A DNA stretch of 7,814 nucleotides from Actinomycetes bacterium (GCA_023389545.1 JAEWEI010000183.1:1-7814); one strand, 5' to 3'. Numbered from the stretch's first letter, positions 1 through 5,413 are shown. Notes: generated from the sequence alone by a model not told the origin. Numbers and translations: made by a program.

Positions 1-310
1 CGCGACGGAGTTCCACGGCTGTGCCCGTCCCGCGAGCCGCGGCGGCCCGAGAACCCGATGATGACGCAGGTCTCGGTGGGGTCTCCGGGGTCCGCGCCCT
101 CCGTTCGGCGCGGCCCGCGGGCAAGCCGGAGCGGTGGGCGTGCGCGGCCCCGCGCGTGGCCGCGGACGACGAGGCCCGACGCTCCGCAAGGGGGGCAGGG
201 GAGCGCCGGGCGAGGGCCACGGTACCGCCCGGGACGTGCGCGCCGCAGGGGCCGTGCACAGCGTCCGCCTGTGAGTTCCATGTGGCGCACGGGCCGAGCG
301 TCGCGCAGGA

Positions 311-330
311 TGGGTCGGCATCTTGACCCA
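311..330 (+). promoter_or_regulatory. Short inverted repeat in the leader of the 55-aa gene
   Basis: TGGGTC (311-316) and GACCCA (325-330) form a perfect 6-bp inverted repeat around an 8-base loop, ending 7 bases before the Shine-Dalgarno of the next gene. The hexamer CATCTT occurs at 319-324 and again at 331-336, a 12-base period. A weak -10-like CAGGAT lies at 306-311. This could be a leader hairpin or an operator. A 6-bp repeat is common by chance at this base composition, so support is weak. Confidence 0.25.
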
Positions 331-337
331 CATCTTC

Positions 338-342
338 AGGAG
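338..342 (+). promoter_or_regulatory. Ribosome-binding site fixing the start at 349
   Basis: AGGAG at 338-342 lies 6 bases before ATG 349. It selects this start over the upstream in-frame ATGs from position 58 onward, which have no comparable site and would add an Arg/Pro-rich extension that does not look coding. Confidence 0.8.
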
Positions 343-348
343 ACACCC

Positions 349-516
349 ATGAGTGGACCGGACCTCTCGATCGCCCCGGCGGCTCCCCGAGCCGACGCCT
401 CGGCGCACGACGCGTCGCCGATCTACGACGCGCTGGTGGGCGAGCTCGGCGACCCCACGGCGACGGCTCCCGCGGCCAAGAGCAGCAAGCAGGCACGAGG
501 CTCGCGCGGGAAGTGA
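349..516 (+). CDS. Small uncharacterised protein, 55 aa
   Basis: I do not recognise a named family. The start is well supported by AGGAG six bases upstream, and about 47 of 54 codons after the ATG end in G or C, which fits a real gene of this genome. The protein is hydrophilic. Residues 1-22 are rich in Ala, Pro and Asp and probably disordered. Residues 23-36 (SPIYDALVGELGDP) are the only part that looks like a short amphipathic helix with a conserved feel. Residues 44-55 form a basic Lys/Arg/Ser/Gly tail. There is no signal peptide, membrane segment or Cys pair. The stop is followed after no gap by a hairpin (517-541), so the gene looks monocistronic. Its 3' end converges on the fructosamine kinase-family gene on the other strand. 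A role in binding nucleic acid or the ribosome through the basic tail is only a guess. Confidence 0.7.
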   Translation: MSGPDLSIAPAAPRADASAHDASPIYDALVGELGDPTATAPAAKSSKQARGSRGK

Positions 517-541
517 CGCCCGGCAGCGACGCCTGCGGGCG
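517..541 (+). terminator. Hairpin directly after the 55-aa gene
   Basis: Left arm 517-526 (CGCCCGGCAG) pairs with right arm 533-541 (CTGCGGGCG). This gives nine base pairs with G522 bulged and a 6-base loop, and it begins on the first base after the TGA at 514-516. There is no T-run afterwards, so it is not a textbook intrinsic terminator. GC-rich hairpins lacking a T-tract are nevertheless the usual candidates in high-GC actinomycetes. The position right behind the stop is the main support. Confidence 0.55.
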
Positions 542-807
542 CCGCTGGGAATAATCCGTGGACGACGTCCGCTGAGGACTCCAGACTGGTGCTCCCGGTC
601 TGCGCGGCGGTGTCAGCATCCCGCCGCGAATGATCGGCCCGGACGCGGAGGACGCGCCCCTAGCGAGGGGTGGACGGACGCGGTCCGGGTGGCTCGTCGC
701 CGACAGCCCTCAACAAGGCCCAGGGCGGTTCAAGTCGCGTGTGAAGAGGACAAGCGGACGCGGTGGACGGCGACGTGGAGATGCTGGCTGACGGGCCAGC
801 GGCCCCG
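542..807. other. Hairpin-rich gap between two convergent genes
   Basis: No coding region here is supportable. The + frame open from 353 to 1051 reads as Arg/Pro/Gly-rich noise and runs antisense into the kinase gene. The stretch holds several short perfect inverted repeats: 582-586/598-602 (5 bp), 603-610/621-628 (8 bp, all G-C), 657-661/666-670 (CCCCT/AGGGG, 4-base loop) and 675-679/683-687 (5 bp, 3-base loop). An AATAAT hexamer at 550-555 is the only A/T-rich spot and matches the -10 consensus at five of six bases, but it has no -35 partner. Transcripts from both flanking genes run into this gap, so these are best read as termination or 3'-end structures. A small structured RNA is possible but unproven. 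Confidence 0.4.
603..628. repeat. Perfect 8-bp GC-only inverted repeat
   Basis: CGCGGCGG (603-610) and CCGCCGCG (621-628) are exact reverse complements flanking a 10-base loop. It is the most stable simple hairpin in the convergent gap. It could serve as a bidirectional terminator or mRNA 3'-end stabiliser for either gene. Confidence 0.4.
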
Positions 808-841
808 GGCGCCTAGCGCGCGTACGGGGCCGCTAGGCGCC
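808..841 (-). terminator. 11-bp inverted repeat spanning the stop of the fructosamine kinase-family gene
   Basis: GGCGCCTAGCG (808-818) and CGCTAGGCGCC (831-841) are perfect reverse complements around a 12-base loop. Read on the - strand, the 5' arm (841-831) encodes part of the last residues (Arg-Leu-Ala), the loop encodes Ala-Pro-Tyr-Ala, and the TAG stop (815-813) lies in the 3' arm. An alternative pairing, GGCCCC (801-806) with GGGGCC (826-831), competes with it. There is no T-run. Its position at the gene end supports a role in ending the - strand transcript, which meets a + strand transcript here. Confidence 0.5.
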
Positions 842-1601
842 GCATCTGCTCCAGGTAGTGGCCTCCGAACAGCACCGCGTGCACCGCGACCGGGTACAGC
901 TGATGCAGGCCCACCCGACGGGTGGCGCCCGGGCGCAAAGGATGCGCCTCCTGATAGGCACCGAGAACCTCGTCCAGGTGGGGCAGCCCAAAGAGGGCGA
1001 GCATCGCGAGATCGGACTCCCGGTGGCCGCCGTGGGCGGCGGGGTCGATGAGGGTGGCGCCGTCCGGCGTCCACATCACGTTCCCAGCCCACAGATCGCC
1101 GTGCAGGCGCGCCGGGGGATCGTCGTCGTCCAGGTCGCCTCGGGCGACGCGCGCGGCGACGGCGTCGAGCAGCCGCGTCTCGTCGGGCCCCAGCGCGCCG
1201 CGCCGACTGCCCTGGCGGGCGATCGTCTCGAGCCGGCAATGGGCGTAGAACTCGCCCCACCGCGCGAACGCCCCGAAGGCCATGGGCAGCGGATCCGACA
1301 GAGGGCCGAAGAAGCCGTCGCCGTCCCACCCCGCAGGCGGGCTGCCGAACGCCGGCGCGCCCGCGTCGTGCAGCGCGGCCAGGCCGACTCCGAGCGCGTG
1401 GGCGGCGGCACGGCTTGGCGGCGCCGAGGTCAGGCGCACCAGGTCGAGATGGCTCGGCCCGACGTCGACGACGCCCACCACCGGCACGGCATCGGCCGAG
1501 CGCAGCCAGTCGAGGCCAGCCGCCTCGCACGCGAAGAAGCCGGGCGGGGCGCCCTCCCGCTGCTTGCGGAACACACCCCGCTCGCGGAACGCCTCGGGCA
1601 T
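813..1601 (-). CDS. Fructosamine kinase family protein, 262 aa
   Basis: Family members phosphorylate ketoamines formed when sugars glycate amines, so that the adduct is released (a protein-repair or deglycation role in the cytosol). Seen here: HGDLWAGN at residues 167-174 is the catalytic loop of the APH/kinase fold; IDP at 185-187 is the metal-binding Asp (D186); GGHRESDLAML at 191-201 and the C-terminal QLYPV plus LFGGHYLEQM segments closely follow the pattern of E. coli YniA. FRKQR at 11-15 probably supplies the ATP-binding Lys (K13). The start ATG (1601-1599) has GGGAGG, read on the - strand, five bases upstream at 1612-1607. Compared with YniA, roughly the first 30-40 residues (initial strands and glycine loop) are missing; I believe shortened N-termini occur in actinobacterial homologues, but this should be checked. 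The gene is divergent from the phosphotransferase gene, with 24 bases between the two starts. The substrate is not determinable from sequence. Confidence 0.9.
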   Translation of the reverse strand: MPEAFRERGVFRKQREGAPPGFFACEAAGLDWLRSADAVPVVGVVDVGPSHLDLVRLTSAPPSRAAAHALGVGLAALHDAGAPAFGSPPAGWDGDGFFGPLSDPLPMAFGAFARWGEFYAHCRLETIARQGSRRGALGPDETRLLDAVAARVARGDLDDDDPPARLHGDLWAGNVMWTPDGATLIDPAAHGGHRESDLAMLALFGLPHLDEVLGAYQEAHPLRPGATRRVGLHQLYPVAVHAVLFGGHYLEQMRRLAAPYAR

Positions 1602-1631
1602 GCGCGCCTCCCGTACCGTCGGCGCATGCCC
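1596..1631. promoter_or_regulatory. Symmetric dyad holding both divergent start codons
   Basis: GGGCATGCGC (1596-1605) and GCGCATGCCC (1622-1631) are perfect 10-bp reverse complements separated by 16 bases. The - strand start codon (1601-1599) and the + strand start codon (1626-1628) occupy exactly mirrored places in the two arms, so both genes begin GCGC-ATG-CCC. The 16-base spacer carries the Shine-Dalgarno of the - gene and a TACCGT box for the + gene. A - strand transcript that starts upstream carries both arms and could fold so that its AUG is paired and its GGGAGG sits in the loop. It could equally be an operator, or simply a coincidence of two similar Met-Pro starts. Confidence 0.5.
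1614..1619 (+). promoter_or_regulatory. -10 box of a probable leaderless promoter for the APH(6)-type gene
   Basis: TACCGT fits the actinobacterial TAnnnT -10 consensus and is followed by six bases (CGGCGC) and then ATG 1626. With the usual -10 to +1 distance, transcription would start on the A of the start codon. No Shine-Dalgarno precedes this ATG, which agrees with a leaderless mRNA. No convincing -35 is visible. The same 15-base arrangement, with one difference, precedes the gene at 6007. Confidence 0.5.
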
Positions 1632-2573
1632 CAGGAGAGAGTGCGCCCCGACCTCGCCGTCCCGACGATCCTGCACGACGGCGTCGGGCGCACGCCGTCC
1701 GGCGCGCTGTGGCTCGAGGAACTGCCCGGCCTCGTCGAGCGGGCGGCACGGCGCTGGGACCTCGCCCTCGGGGAGCCCTACCAGTCCGGCGCCTCGGCCT
1801 GGGCGGCGCCGGCGCGCACGCCTGACGGCCGGGCCACGGTGCTCAAGGTGGCGTTCCCGCATGACGAGGCCCGCCACGAGGCGGCCGCGTTGCGCGCGTG
1901 GGACGGGCGCGGCGCCGTGCGGCTGCTGGAGCACGAGCCTCAGGACTGGGCACTGCTGCTCGAGCAGGTCCTGCCCGGCACGGCCATGACGGCCGCCCCG
2001 TCGCCCGCGCCCGAGCTGCTCGCCGCTGCCGCGCGGGTGCACCGGGCACTGGTCGGGGACGTGGCCCTCGACGGCCTGCCGGACATGGCGGACGTGTGCC
2101 GCGCGTGGTCGCACACCCTGCTCGACCGTGCGGGCCGAGCGGCGGCGGAGGGCGAGCTCGACATCGATGGCAGCCTCGTCGGGCGCGCCCACGAGCTCCT
2201 GCGCGAGCTGCCCGCCACCGCAGGCGACGTCACCGTCGTCCACGGCGACCTCAACCCGGGGAACCTTCTGCTCGGGCCAAGCGGGCGCTGGGTCGCCATC
2301 GATCCCAAGCCGATGCGCGGCGACCCCGCCTACGACCTGTGGCCGCTGCTCGAGCAGGTCGACTCCCCGTTCCGCTCCGCCGAGCCGGCCCGGCTGCTGC
2401 GCGAGCGCGTGGCCCTGGCCGCCGACGAGGCAGGCGTGGAGCGGCGACGCGTGAGCCAGTGGGCGCTCGCGCGCTCCGTCGAGGCGGCGCTGTGGCGCTG
2501 GGACGAGCTGGGCGACCTCGTGGGCGCCCAGCGCGAGCTCGACCAGGCGGCGGTGTGGGCGACACTCGCATGA
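1626..2573 (+). CDS. APH(6)/hydroxyurea-type phosphotransferase, 315 aa
   Basis: The protein resembles the aminoglycoside/hydroxyurea phosphotransferase family (Pfam APH_6_hur), whose characterised members are streptomycin 6-phosphotransferases and a hydroxyurea kinase; they use ATP to inactivate small molecules in the cytosol. Seen here: the N-lobe has a Gly/Ala-rich loop and an ATP-binding-type Lys in TVLKVAFP, followed by a hinge-like LLLEQVLPG near 115-123. VVHGDLNPGNLL carries the catalytic loop (H206, D208, N213). AIDPKPMRGDPAYDLWPLL has the metal-binding D226 and the DPKP signature typical of this family. Length is normal. The start ATG has no Shine-Dalgarno but lies seven bases after a TACCGT box, so it is probably leaderless. 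Many chromosomal members of this family have no proven drug substrate, so resistance should not be assumed. The divergent neighbour is a different kinase of the same fold. Confidence 0.88.
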   Translation: MPQERVRPDLAVPTILHDGVGRTPSGALWLEELPGLVERAARRWDLALGEPYQSGASAWAAPARTPDGRATVLKVAFPHDEARHEAAALRAWDGRGAVRLLEHEPQDWALLLEQVLPGTAMTAAPSPAPELLAAAARVHRALVGDVALDGLPDMADVCRAWSHTLLDRAGRAAAEGELDIDGSLVGRAHELLRELPATAGDVTVVHGDLNPGNLLLGPSGRWVAIDPKPMRGDPAYDLWPLLEQVDSPFRSAEPARLLRERVALAADEAGVERRRVSQWALARSVEAALWRWDELGDLVGAQRELDQAAVWATLA

Positions 2574-2589
2574 GCGGCGCCCGAATCGG

Positions 2590-2618
2590 CTGACGCGCGG
2601 TCTCACGGCCGACAGACT
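2590..2618 (+). promoter_or_regulatory. Possible promoter of ald
   Basis: CTGACG (2590-2595) resembles the -35 hexamer and CAGACT (2613-2618) resembles TAnnnT with its first T replaced by C. The spacing is 17 bases. Transcription would begin near 2625, leaving about a 33-base leader that contains the ald Shine-Dalgarno. Both boxes are imperfect. No clear terminator separates this from the phosphotransferase gene ending at 2573, so read-through is also possible. Confidence 0.3.
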
Positions 2619-2657
2619 GGGGCAGAACCGACGCCCCCGACCGACCAGGAGCCCGTG

Positions 2658-3773
2658 ATGAGGATCGGCATCCCCACCGAGGTCAAGAACCGCGAGTACC
2701 GCGTGGCGATCACCCCTGCCGGCGTCGACCAGCTCGTCACGGCGGGGCACGAGGTCCTGGTCCAGGCCGGGGCGGGAGTCGGGTCGGCGATCTCCGACGA
2801 CCTCTACGCCGACGCCGGCGCGCGGGTGGTCCCGCGGGCCGCCGACGTATGGGAGGACGCGGACCTGGTCTGCAAGGTCAAGGAGCCCGTGGCCTCCGAG
2901 TACGGGTACCTGCGGGATGACCTGGTGCTCTTCGCCTACCTGCACCTGGCCGCCGACCGGCCCACCACCGACGCCCTGCTCGGATCCGGCGCCACAGCCA
3001 TCGCCTACGAGACCGTGCAGCTCGACGACGGGTCGCTGCCGCTGCTGGCCCCGATGAGCGAGGTCGCCGGGAGGCTCGCCGCCCAGGTCGGCGCGTACCA
3101 CCTGATGAAGAGCGTCGGCGGCGCCGGCAAGCTGCTGGGCGGCGTGCCCGGGGTCGACGCGGCCAAGGTCCTGGTGATCGGCGGCGGCGTGGCGGGGCGC
3201 CACGCGGCGGAGGTCGCGCGTGGCATGCGGGCCGACGTGACGGTGCTCGACGTGTCCGCGTGGCGGCTGCGGGAGCTCGACGCGCAGTTCCAGGGCTCGG
3301 TGCGCACGCTCGCGTCGAGCGCGTACACCCTCGAGCGCGAGGTGGCGGACGCCGATCTGGTGATCGGCGCGGTGCTGGTCCCGGGCGCCCGCGCGCCGCA
3401 GCTCGTGAGCACCGCCCTGATCAGCCGCATGCGACCGGGCTCCGTGCTCGTGGACGTCGCCGTGGACCAGGGCGGCTGCTTCGAGCCCACCCGGCCCACC
3501 ACCCACGACGAGCCCACCTACCGAGTGGGCGGCGCGGTGCTCTACGCGGTGGCGAACATGCCGGGCGTCGTGCCCGTCACCTCCACCCAGGCCCTCACCA
3601 ACGCGACCCTGCCGTATCTCACGGCGCTCGCGGACAAGGGGTGGCGGGCCGCGACCGCTGCCGACCCGGCTCTCGCGGGCGGCCTCGTCACACACGCCGG
3701 ACAGCTCCTGAGCCCGGAGGTCGCGGCGGCGCACGCCTACGAGGCGGCGGCCGCGCCCGGGCCGGGCGTCTGA
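2658..3773 (+). CDS. ald: Alanine dehydrogenase, 371 aa
   Basis: Catalyses reversible oxidative deamination of L-alanine to pyruvate and ammonium with NAD+, in the cytosol, usually as a homohexamer. The sequence follows the M. tuberculosis enzyme's known numbering without gaps at the key sites: R15, K75 (in KVKEP) and H96 for substrate binding and catalysis, S134 in the nucleotide site, the Rossmann loop GGGVAG at 175-180, D198 at the end of the second Rossmann strand for the adenosine ribose, D270 in [12 protein letters not shown], and N300 in VANMPG. Length is typical. ATG 2658 is preferred over GTG 2655 because AGGAG (2647-2651) is six bases from the ATG but only three from the GTG, and the family begins M-x-IG-P-E-K. 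An amino-acid permease follows after 94 bases, suggesting alanine uptake and catabolism. No Lrp/AsnC-type regulator, such as the one known to control ald in mycobacteria, is in view. Confidence 0.97.
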   Translation: MRIGIPTEVKNREYRVAITPAGVDQLVTAGHEVLVQAGAGVGSAISDDLYADAGARVVPRAADVWEDADLVCKVKEPVASEYGYLRDDLVLFAYLHLAADRPTTDALLGSGATAIAYETVQLDDGSLPLLAPMSEVAGRLAAQVGAYHLMKSVGGAGKLLGGVPGVDAAKVLVIGGGVAGRHAAEVARGMRADVTVLDVSAWRLRELDAQFQGSVRTLASSAYTLEREVADADLVIGAVLVPGARAPQLVSTALISRMRPGSVLVDVAVDQGGCFEPTRPTTHDEPTYRVGGAVLYAVANMPGVVPVTSTQALTNATLPYLTALADKGWRAATAADPALAGGLVTHAGQLLSPEVAAAHAYEAAAAPGPGV

Positions 3774-3799
3774 CCGGCCCCGACGCTGGGAGGCGCCCG

Positions 3800-3820
3800 C
3801 CTCTGGCCGCGCGGCCGAGG
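3800..3820 (+). terminator. Hairpin after ald built on a 12-bp palindrome
   Basis: GGCCGCGCGGCC (3805-3816) is a perfect palindrome. CCTC (3800-3803) and GAGG (3817-3820) extend it, with T3804 bulged, into an eight-pair stem with a GCGC loop. A competing smaller hairpin, GAGGC (3790-3794) with GCCTC (3799-3803), overlaps it. It lies 27 bases after the ald stop and has no T-run. It also coincides with the place where the -35 element of the next promoter would fall (about 3809-3814), so it could act as an operator instead of, or as well as, a terminator. Confidence 0.5.
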
Positions 3821-3831
3821 CGGCGCGTCGC

Positions 3832-3837
3832 TATCGT
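3832..3837 (+). promoter_or_regulatory. -10 box of the permease promoter
   Basis: TATCGT matches TAnnnT. At the spacing seen in the two sister motifs (six bases, then an A) transcription would begin at A3844. This excludes the GTG at 3841 from the mRNA and leaves a 24-base leader before ATG 3868 that includes the ribosome-binding site. No -35 hexamer is recognisable. Confidence 0.5.
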
Positions 3838-3854
3838 CGGGTGACCGCCGGAAC

Positions 3855-3860
3855 GAAAGG
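3855..3860 (+). promoter_or_regulatory. Ribosome-binding site selecting ATG 3868
   Basis: GAAAGG at 3855-3860 lies seven bases before ATG 3868, whereas nothing suitable precedes the in-frame GTG at 3841. The residues between the two (MTAGTKGAA) look like a translated leader and not protein sequence. Confidence 0.6.
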
Positions 3861-3867
3861 CGCCGCC

Positions 3868-5358
3868 ATGGCGATGCAGCGTCGCGTCAAGACCATCGAG
3901 CAGGCCATCGCGGAGACAGACGACCCTGGCCACCAGCTCAAGCACGACCTGCGGACGATCGACCTGATCTCCTTCGGGATCGGCGTCATCATCGGCACCG
4001 GCATCTTCGTGCTGACCGGCCAGCAGGCGGCGGTCAACGCCGGCCCGGCCGTCACCCTGTCCTTCCTCTTCGCAGGCATCACCTGCGCGTTCGCTGCGCT
4101 GTGCTACGCGGAGCTCGCGTCGAGCGTCCCGGTGGCCGGCAGCGCGTACACGTACTCGTACGCGACGCTCGGGGAGGTGATCGCGTGGATCATCGGCTGG
4201 GACCTGCTGCTCGAGCTCATGCTCGGGGCGGCCGTCGTGGCGCGCGGCTGGTCCGCCTACCTGCAGACCCTGCTCGACCTGCCGAGCTGGCTGGCCGGCG
4301 CGGAGGCGCGCCCCGACTGGGCGGCGGCGGCCGTCGTGATCGCGCTCACCTGGCTGCTGCTGCGGGGCGCCAAGGACGCGGGGCGGTTCACTGGCGCGCT
4401 GGTGGCGGTGAAGGTCACGGTGATCCTCATCGTGATCGTCGTGGGCCTGCGGTACATCGACACCGCGAACTACCGCCCCTTCATCCCACCCGCCCAGGAG
4501 CTGCCCCCGGAGACCGCTGACGTGCTCCGGCAGCCGATCGTGCAGGCGTTCCTCGGCTTGGAGCCCACCGTCTACGGCGTCTACGGCATCCTCGCCGCGG
4601 CGTCTGTCGTGTTCTTCTCCTACATCGGCTTCGACATCGTGGCGACGACCGCGGAGGAGACCAAGAACCCGCAGAAGGACATGCCCCGCGGGATCCTCGG
4701 CTCGCTGCTGATCTGCACCATCCTGTACATGGCGGTGGCCGCGACGATCACCGGGATGGTGCCGTACCAGGACCTCAACGACGCGGATCCGCTCGCCCAG
4801 GCGTTCGAGTCCCTGGGGGTGACCTGGGCGGCGAAGCTCGTCGCGCTCGGGGCGGTGGTGGGCATCACGACGGTGATCCTCGTGCTGATGCTGGGGCAGT
4901 CCCGGGTGCTGTTCGCGATGGCCCGCGACCGGCTGGTGCCCGAGCGGCTCGCCCGGGTGAACAAGCACGGCGCCCCGTCGACGATCACCCTGCTCATCGG
5001 CCTGGGGGTCGTGCTCCTGGCGGCCTTCGTGCCGCTCAGCGAGCTGTCGGAGCTGGTGAGCATCGGCACGCTGTTCGCGTTCACAGTGGTGTGCATCGCG
5101 GTTCCGGTGCTGCGCCGTACCCGGCCTGACCTGCCCCGGCCGTTCCGCACGCCGTGGGTGCCGCTGGTGCCGATCCTGGGCGTGGCGACCTGCGTGTGGC
5201 TGATGCTCAACCTGCCCGTGGAGACGTGGCTGCGGTTCGTGGTCTGGATGATCATCGGCCTGGCGATCTACCTCGCGTACGGCAGGCGGCACAGCCGCCT
5301 GGCGCCCGGGGTCCCGCCGTCGGAGGCGCCCGGCGCCCGCAAGACGCCAGCGGGGTGA
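3868..5358 (+). CDS. APC-superfamily amino-acid permease, CAT type, 496 aa
   Basis: A cytoplasmic-membrane secondary transporter of the cationic amino acid transporter (CAT) branch, the group of B. subtilis YfnA and Geobacillus GkApcT. Seen here: a hydrophilic N-terminus (1-30), then IGVIIGTGIFVLTG (38-51) with the unwound TM1 GTGIF typical of APC carriers. TM2-TM5 run to about residue 200. TM6 has FFSYIGFD with the CAT-characteristic GFD at 254-256, followed by the cytoplasmic AEETKNPQKDMPRGI loop. Six further hydrophobic segments follow, about 12 in all, and a hydrophilic Pro/Ala-rich C-terminal tail. Length fits the family. The start is set by GAAAGG seven bases upstream. The gene ahead is ald, which makes alanine or another small neutral amino acid a sensible candidate substrate; this is inference from context and from the reported alanine preference of GkApcT. 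The hairpin after ald and the TATCGT box suggest its own promoter. Confidence 0.93.
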   Translation: MAMQRRVKTIEQAIAETDDPGHQLKHDLRTIDLISFGIGVIIGTGIFVLTGQQAAVNAGPAVTLSFLFAGITCAFAALCYAELASSVPVAGSAYTYSYATLGEVIAWIIGWDLLLELMLGAAVVARGWSAYLQTLLDLPSWLAGAEARPDWAAAAVVIALTWLLLRGAKDAGRFTGALVAVKVTVILIVIVVGLRYIDTANYRPFIPPAQELPPETADVLRQPIVQAFLGLEPTVYGVYGILAAASVVFFSYIGFDIVATTAEETKNPQKDMPRGILGSLLICTILYMAVAATITGMVPYQDLNDADPLAQAFESLGVTWAAKLVALGAVVGITTVILVLMLGQSRVLFAMARDRLVPERLARVNKHGAPSTITLLIGLGVVLLAAFVPLSELSELVSIGTLFAFTVVCIAVPVLRRTRPDLPRPFRTPWVPLVPILGVATCVWLMLNLPVETWLRFVVWMIIGLAIYLAYGRRHSRLAPGVPPSEAPGARKTPAG

Positions 5359-5360
5359 GG

Positions 5361-5401
5361 CCACCGGGAGAGCGGTCGGGCGCCGTGTCATACGCCGGTG
5401 G
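5361..5401. repeat. 7-bp inverted repeat before the reductase-like gene
   Basis: CCACCGG (5361-5367) and CCGGTGG (5395-5401) are exact reverse complements 27 bases apart. They fill most of the 55-base gap between the permease stop and the next start. It could mark a terminator with a large loop or a split operator. Repeats of this size are expected by chance in such GC-rich DNA, so confidence is low. Confidence 0.25.
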
Positions 5402-5413
5402 GACGCTGCGGGG

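Larger units (their letters stand above)
1..348. other. Left-end region without a supportable gene
   Basis: Frames 1 and 3 on + are open for long distances, but their translations are dominated by Arg, Pro, Gly and Ala with no recognisable motif. Their third positions lack the strong G/C preference seen in the real genes of this window. Frame 2 stops at 59-61 and could in principle be the last 19 codons of a gene entering from the left, but nothing supports that. The only organised sequence is at 306-348, the leader of the small gene that follows, described separately. Confidence 0.5.

Noticed and set aside
21..326. 101-codon + frame at the left end
   Set aside because: Weak third-position G/C preference, no ribosome-binding site and no motif. 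It may simply be an open frame in noncoding DNA.
724..740. tRNA T-arm-like GGTTCAAGTC
   Set aside because: The flanking five bases on each side do not pair beyond the first position, and no acceptor, D or anticodon arms are found at the right distances. It is not a tRNA gene or a clear attachment site.
353..1051. 232-codon + frame overlapping the small gene and the end of the kinase gene
   Set aside because: It starts four bases inside the small gene, lacks its own ribosome-binding site and is almost all Arg, Pro, Gly, Ala and Thr. It looks like noise from GC-rich DNA.
1602..3734. Long - strand open frame continuous with the fructosamine kinase-family gene, running antisense through the phosphotransferase and ald
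   Set aside because: The translation beyond residue 1 of the kinase is His/Arg/Gly/Val-rich shadow sequence antisense to two well-supported genes. The real start, with its Shine-Dalgarno, is at 1601.
3688..5391. 567-codon - strand frame opposite the permease
   Set aside because: The composition is Arg/His/Asp/Gln-rich with no motif, and it is the complement of a G/C-ending codon pattern. The + strand permease explains the region fully.
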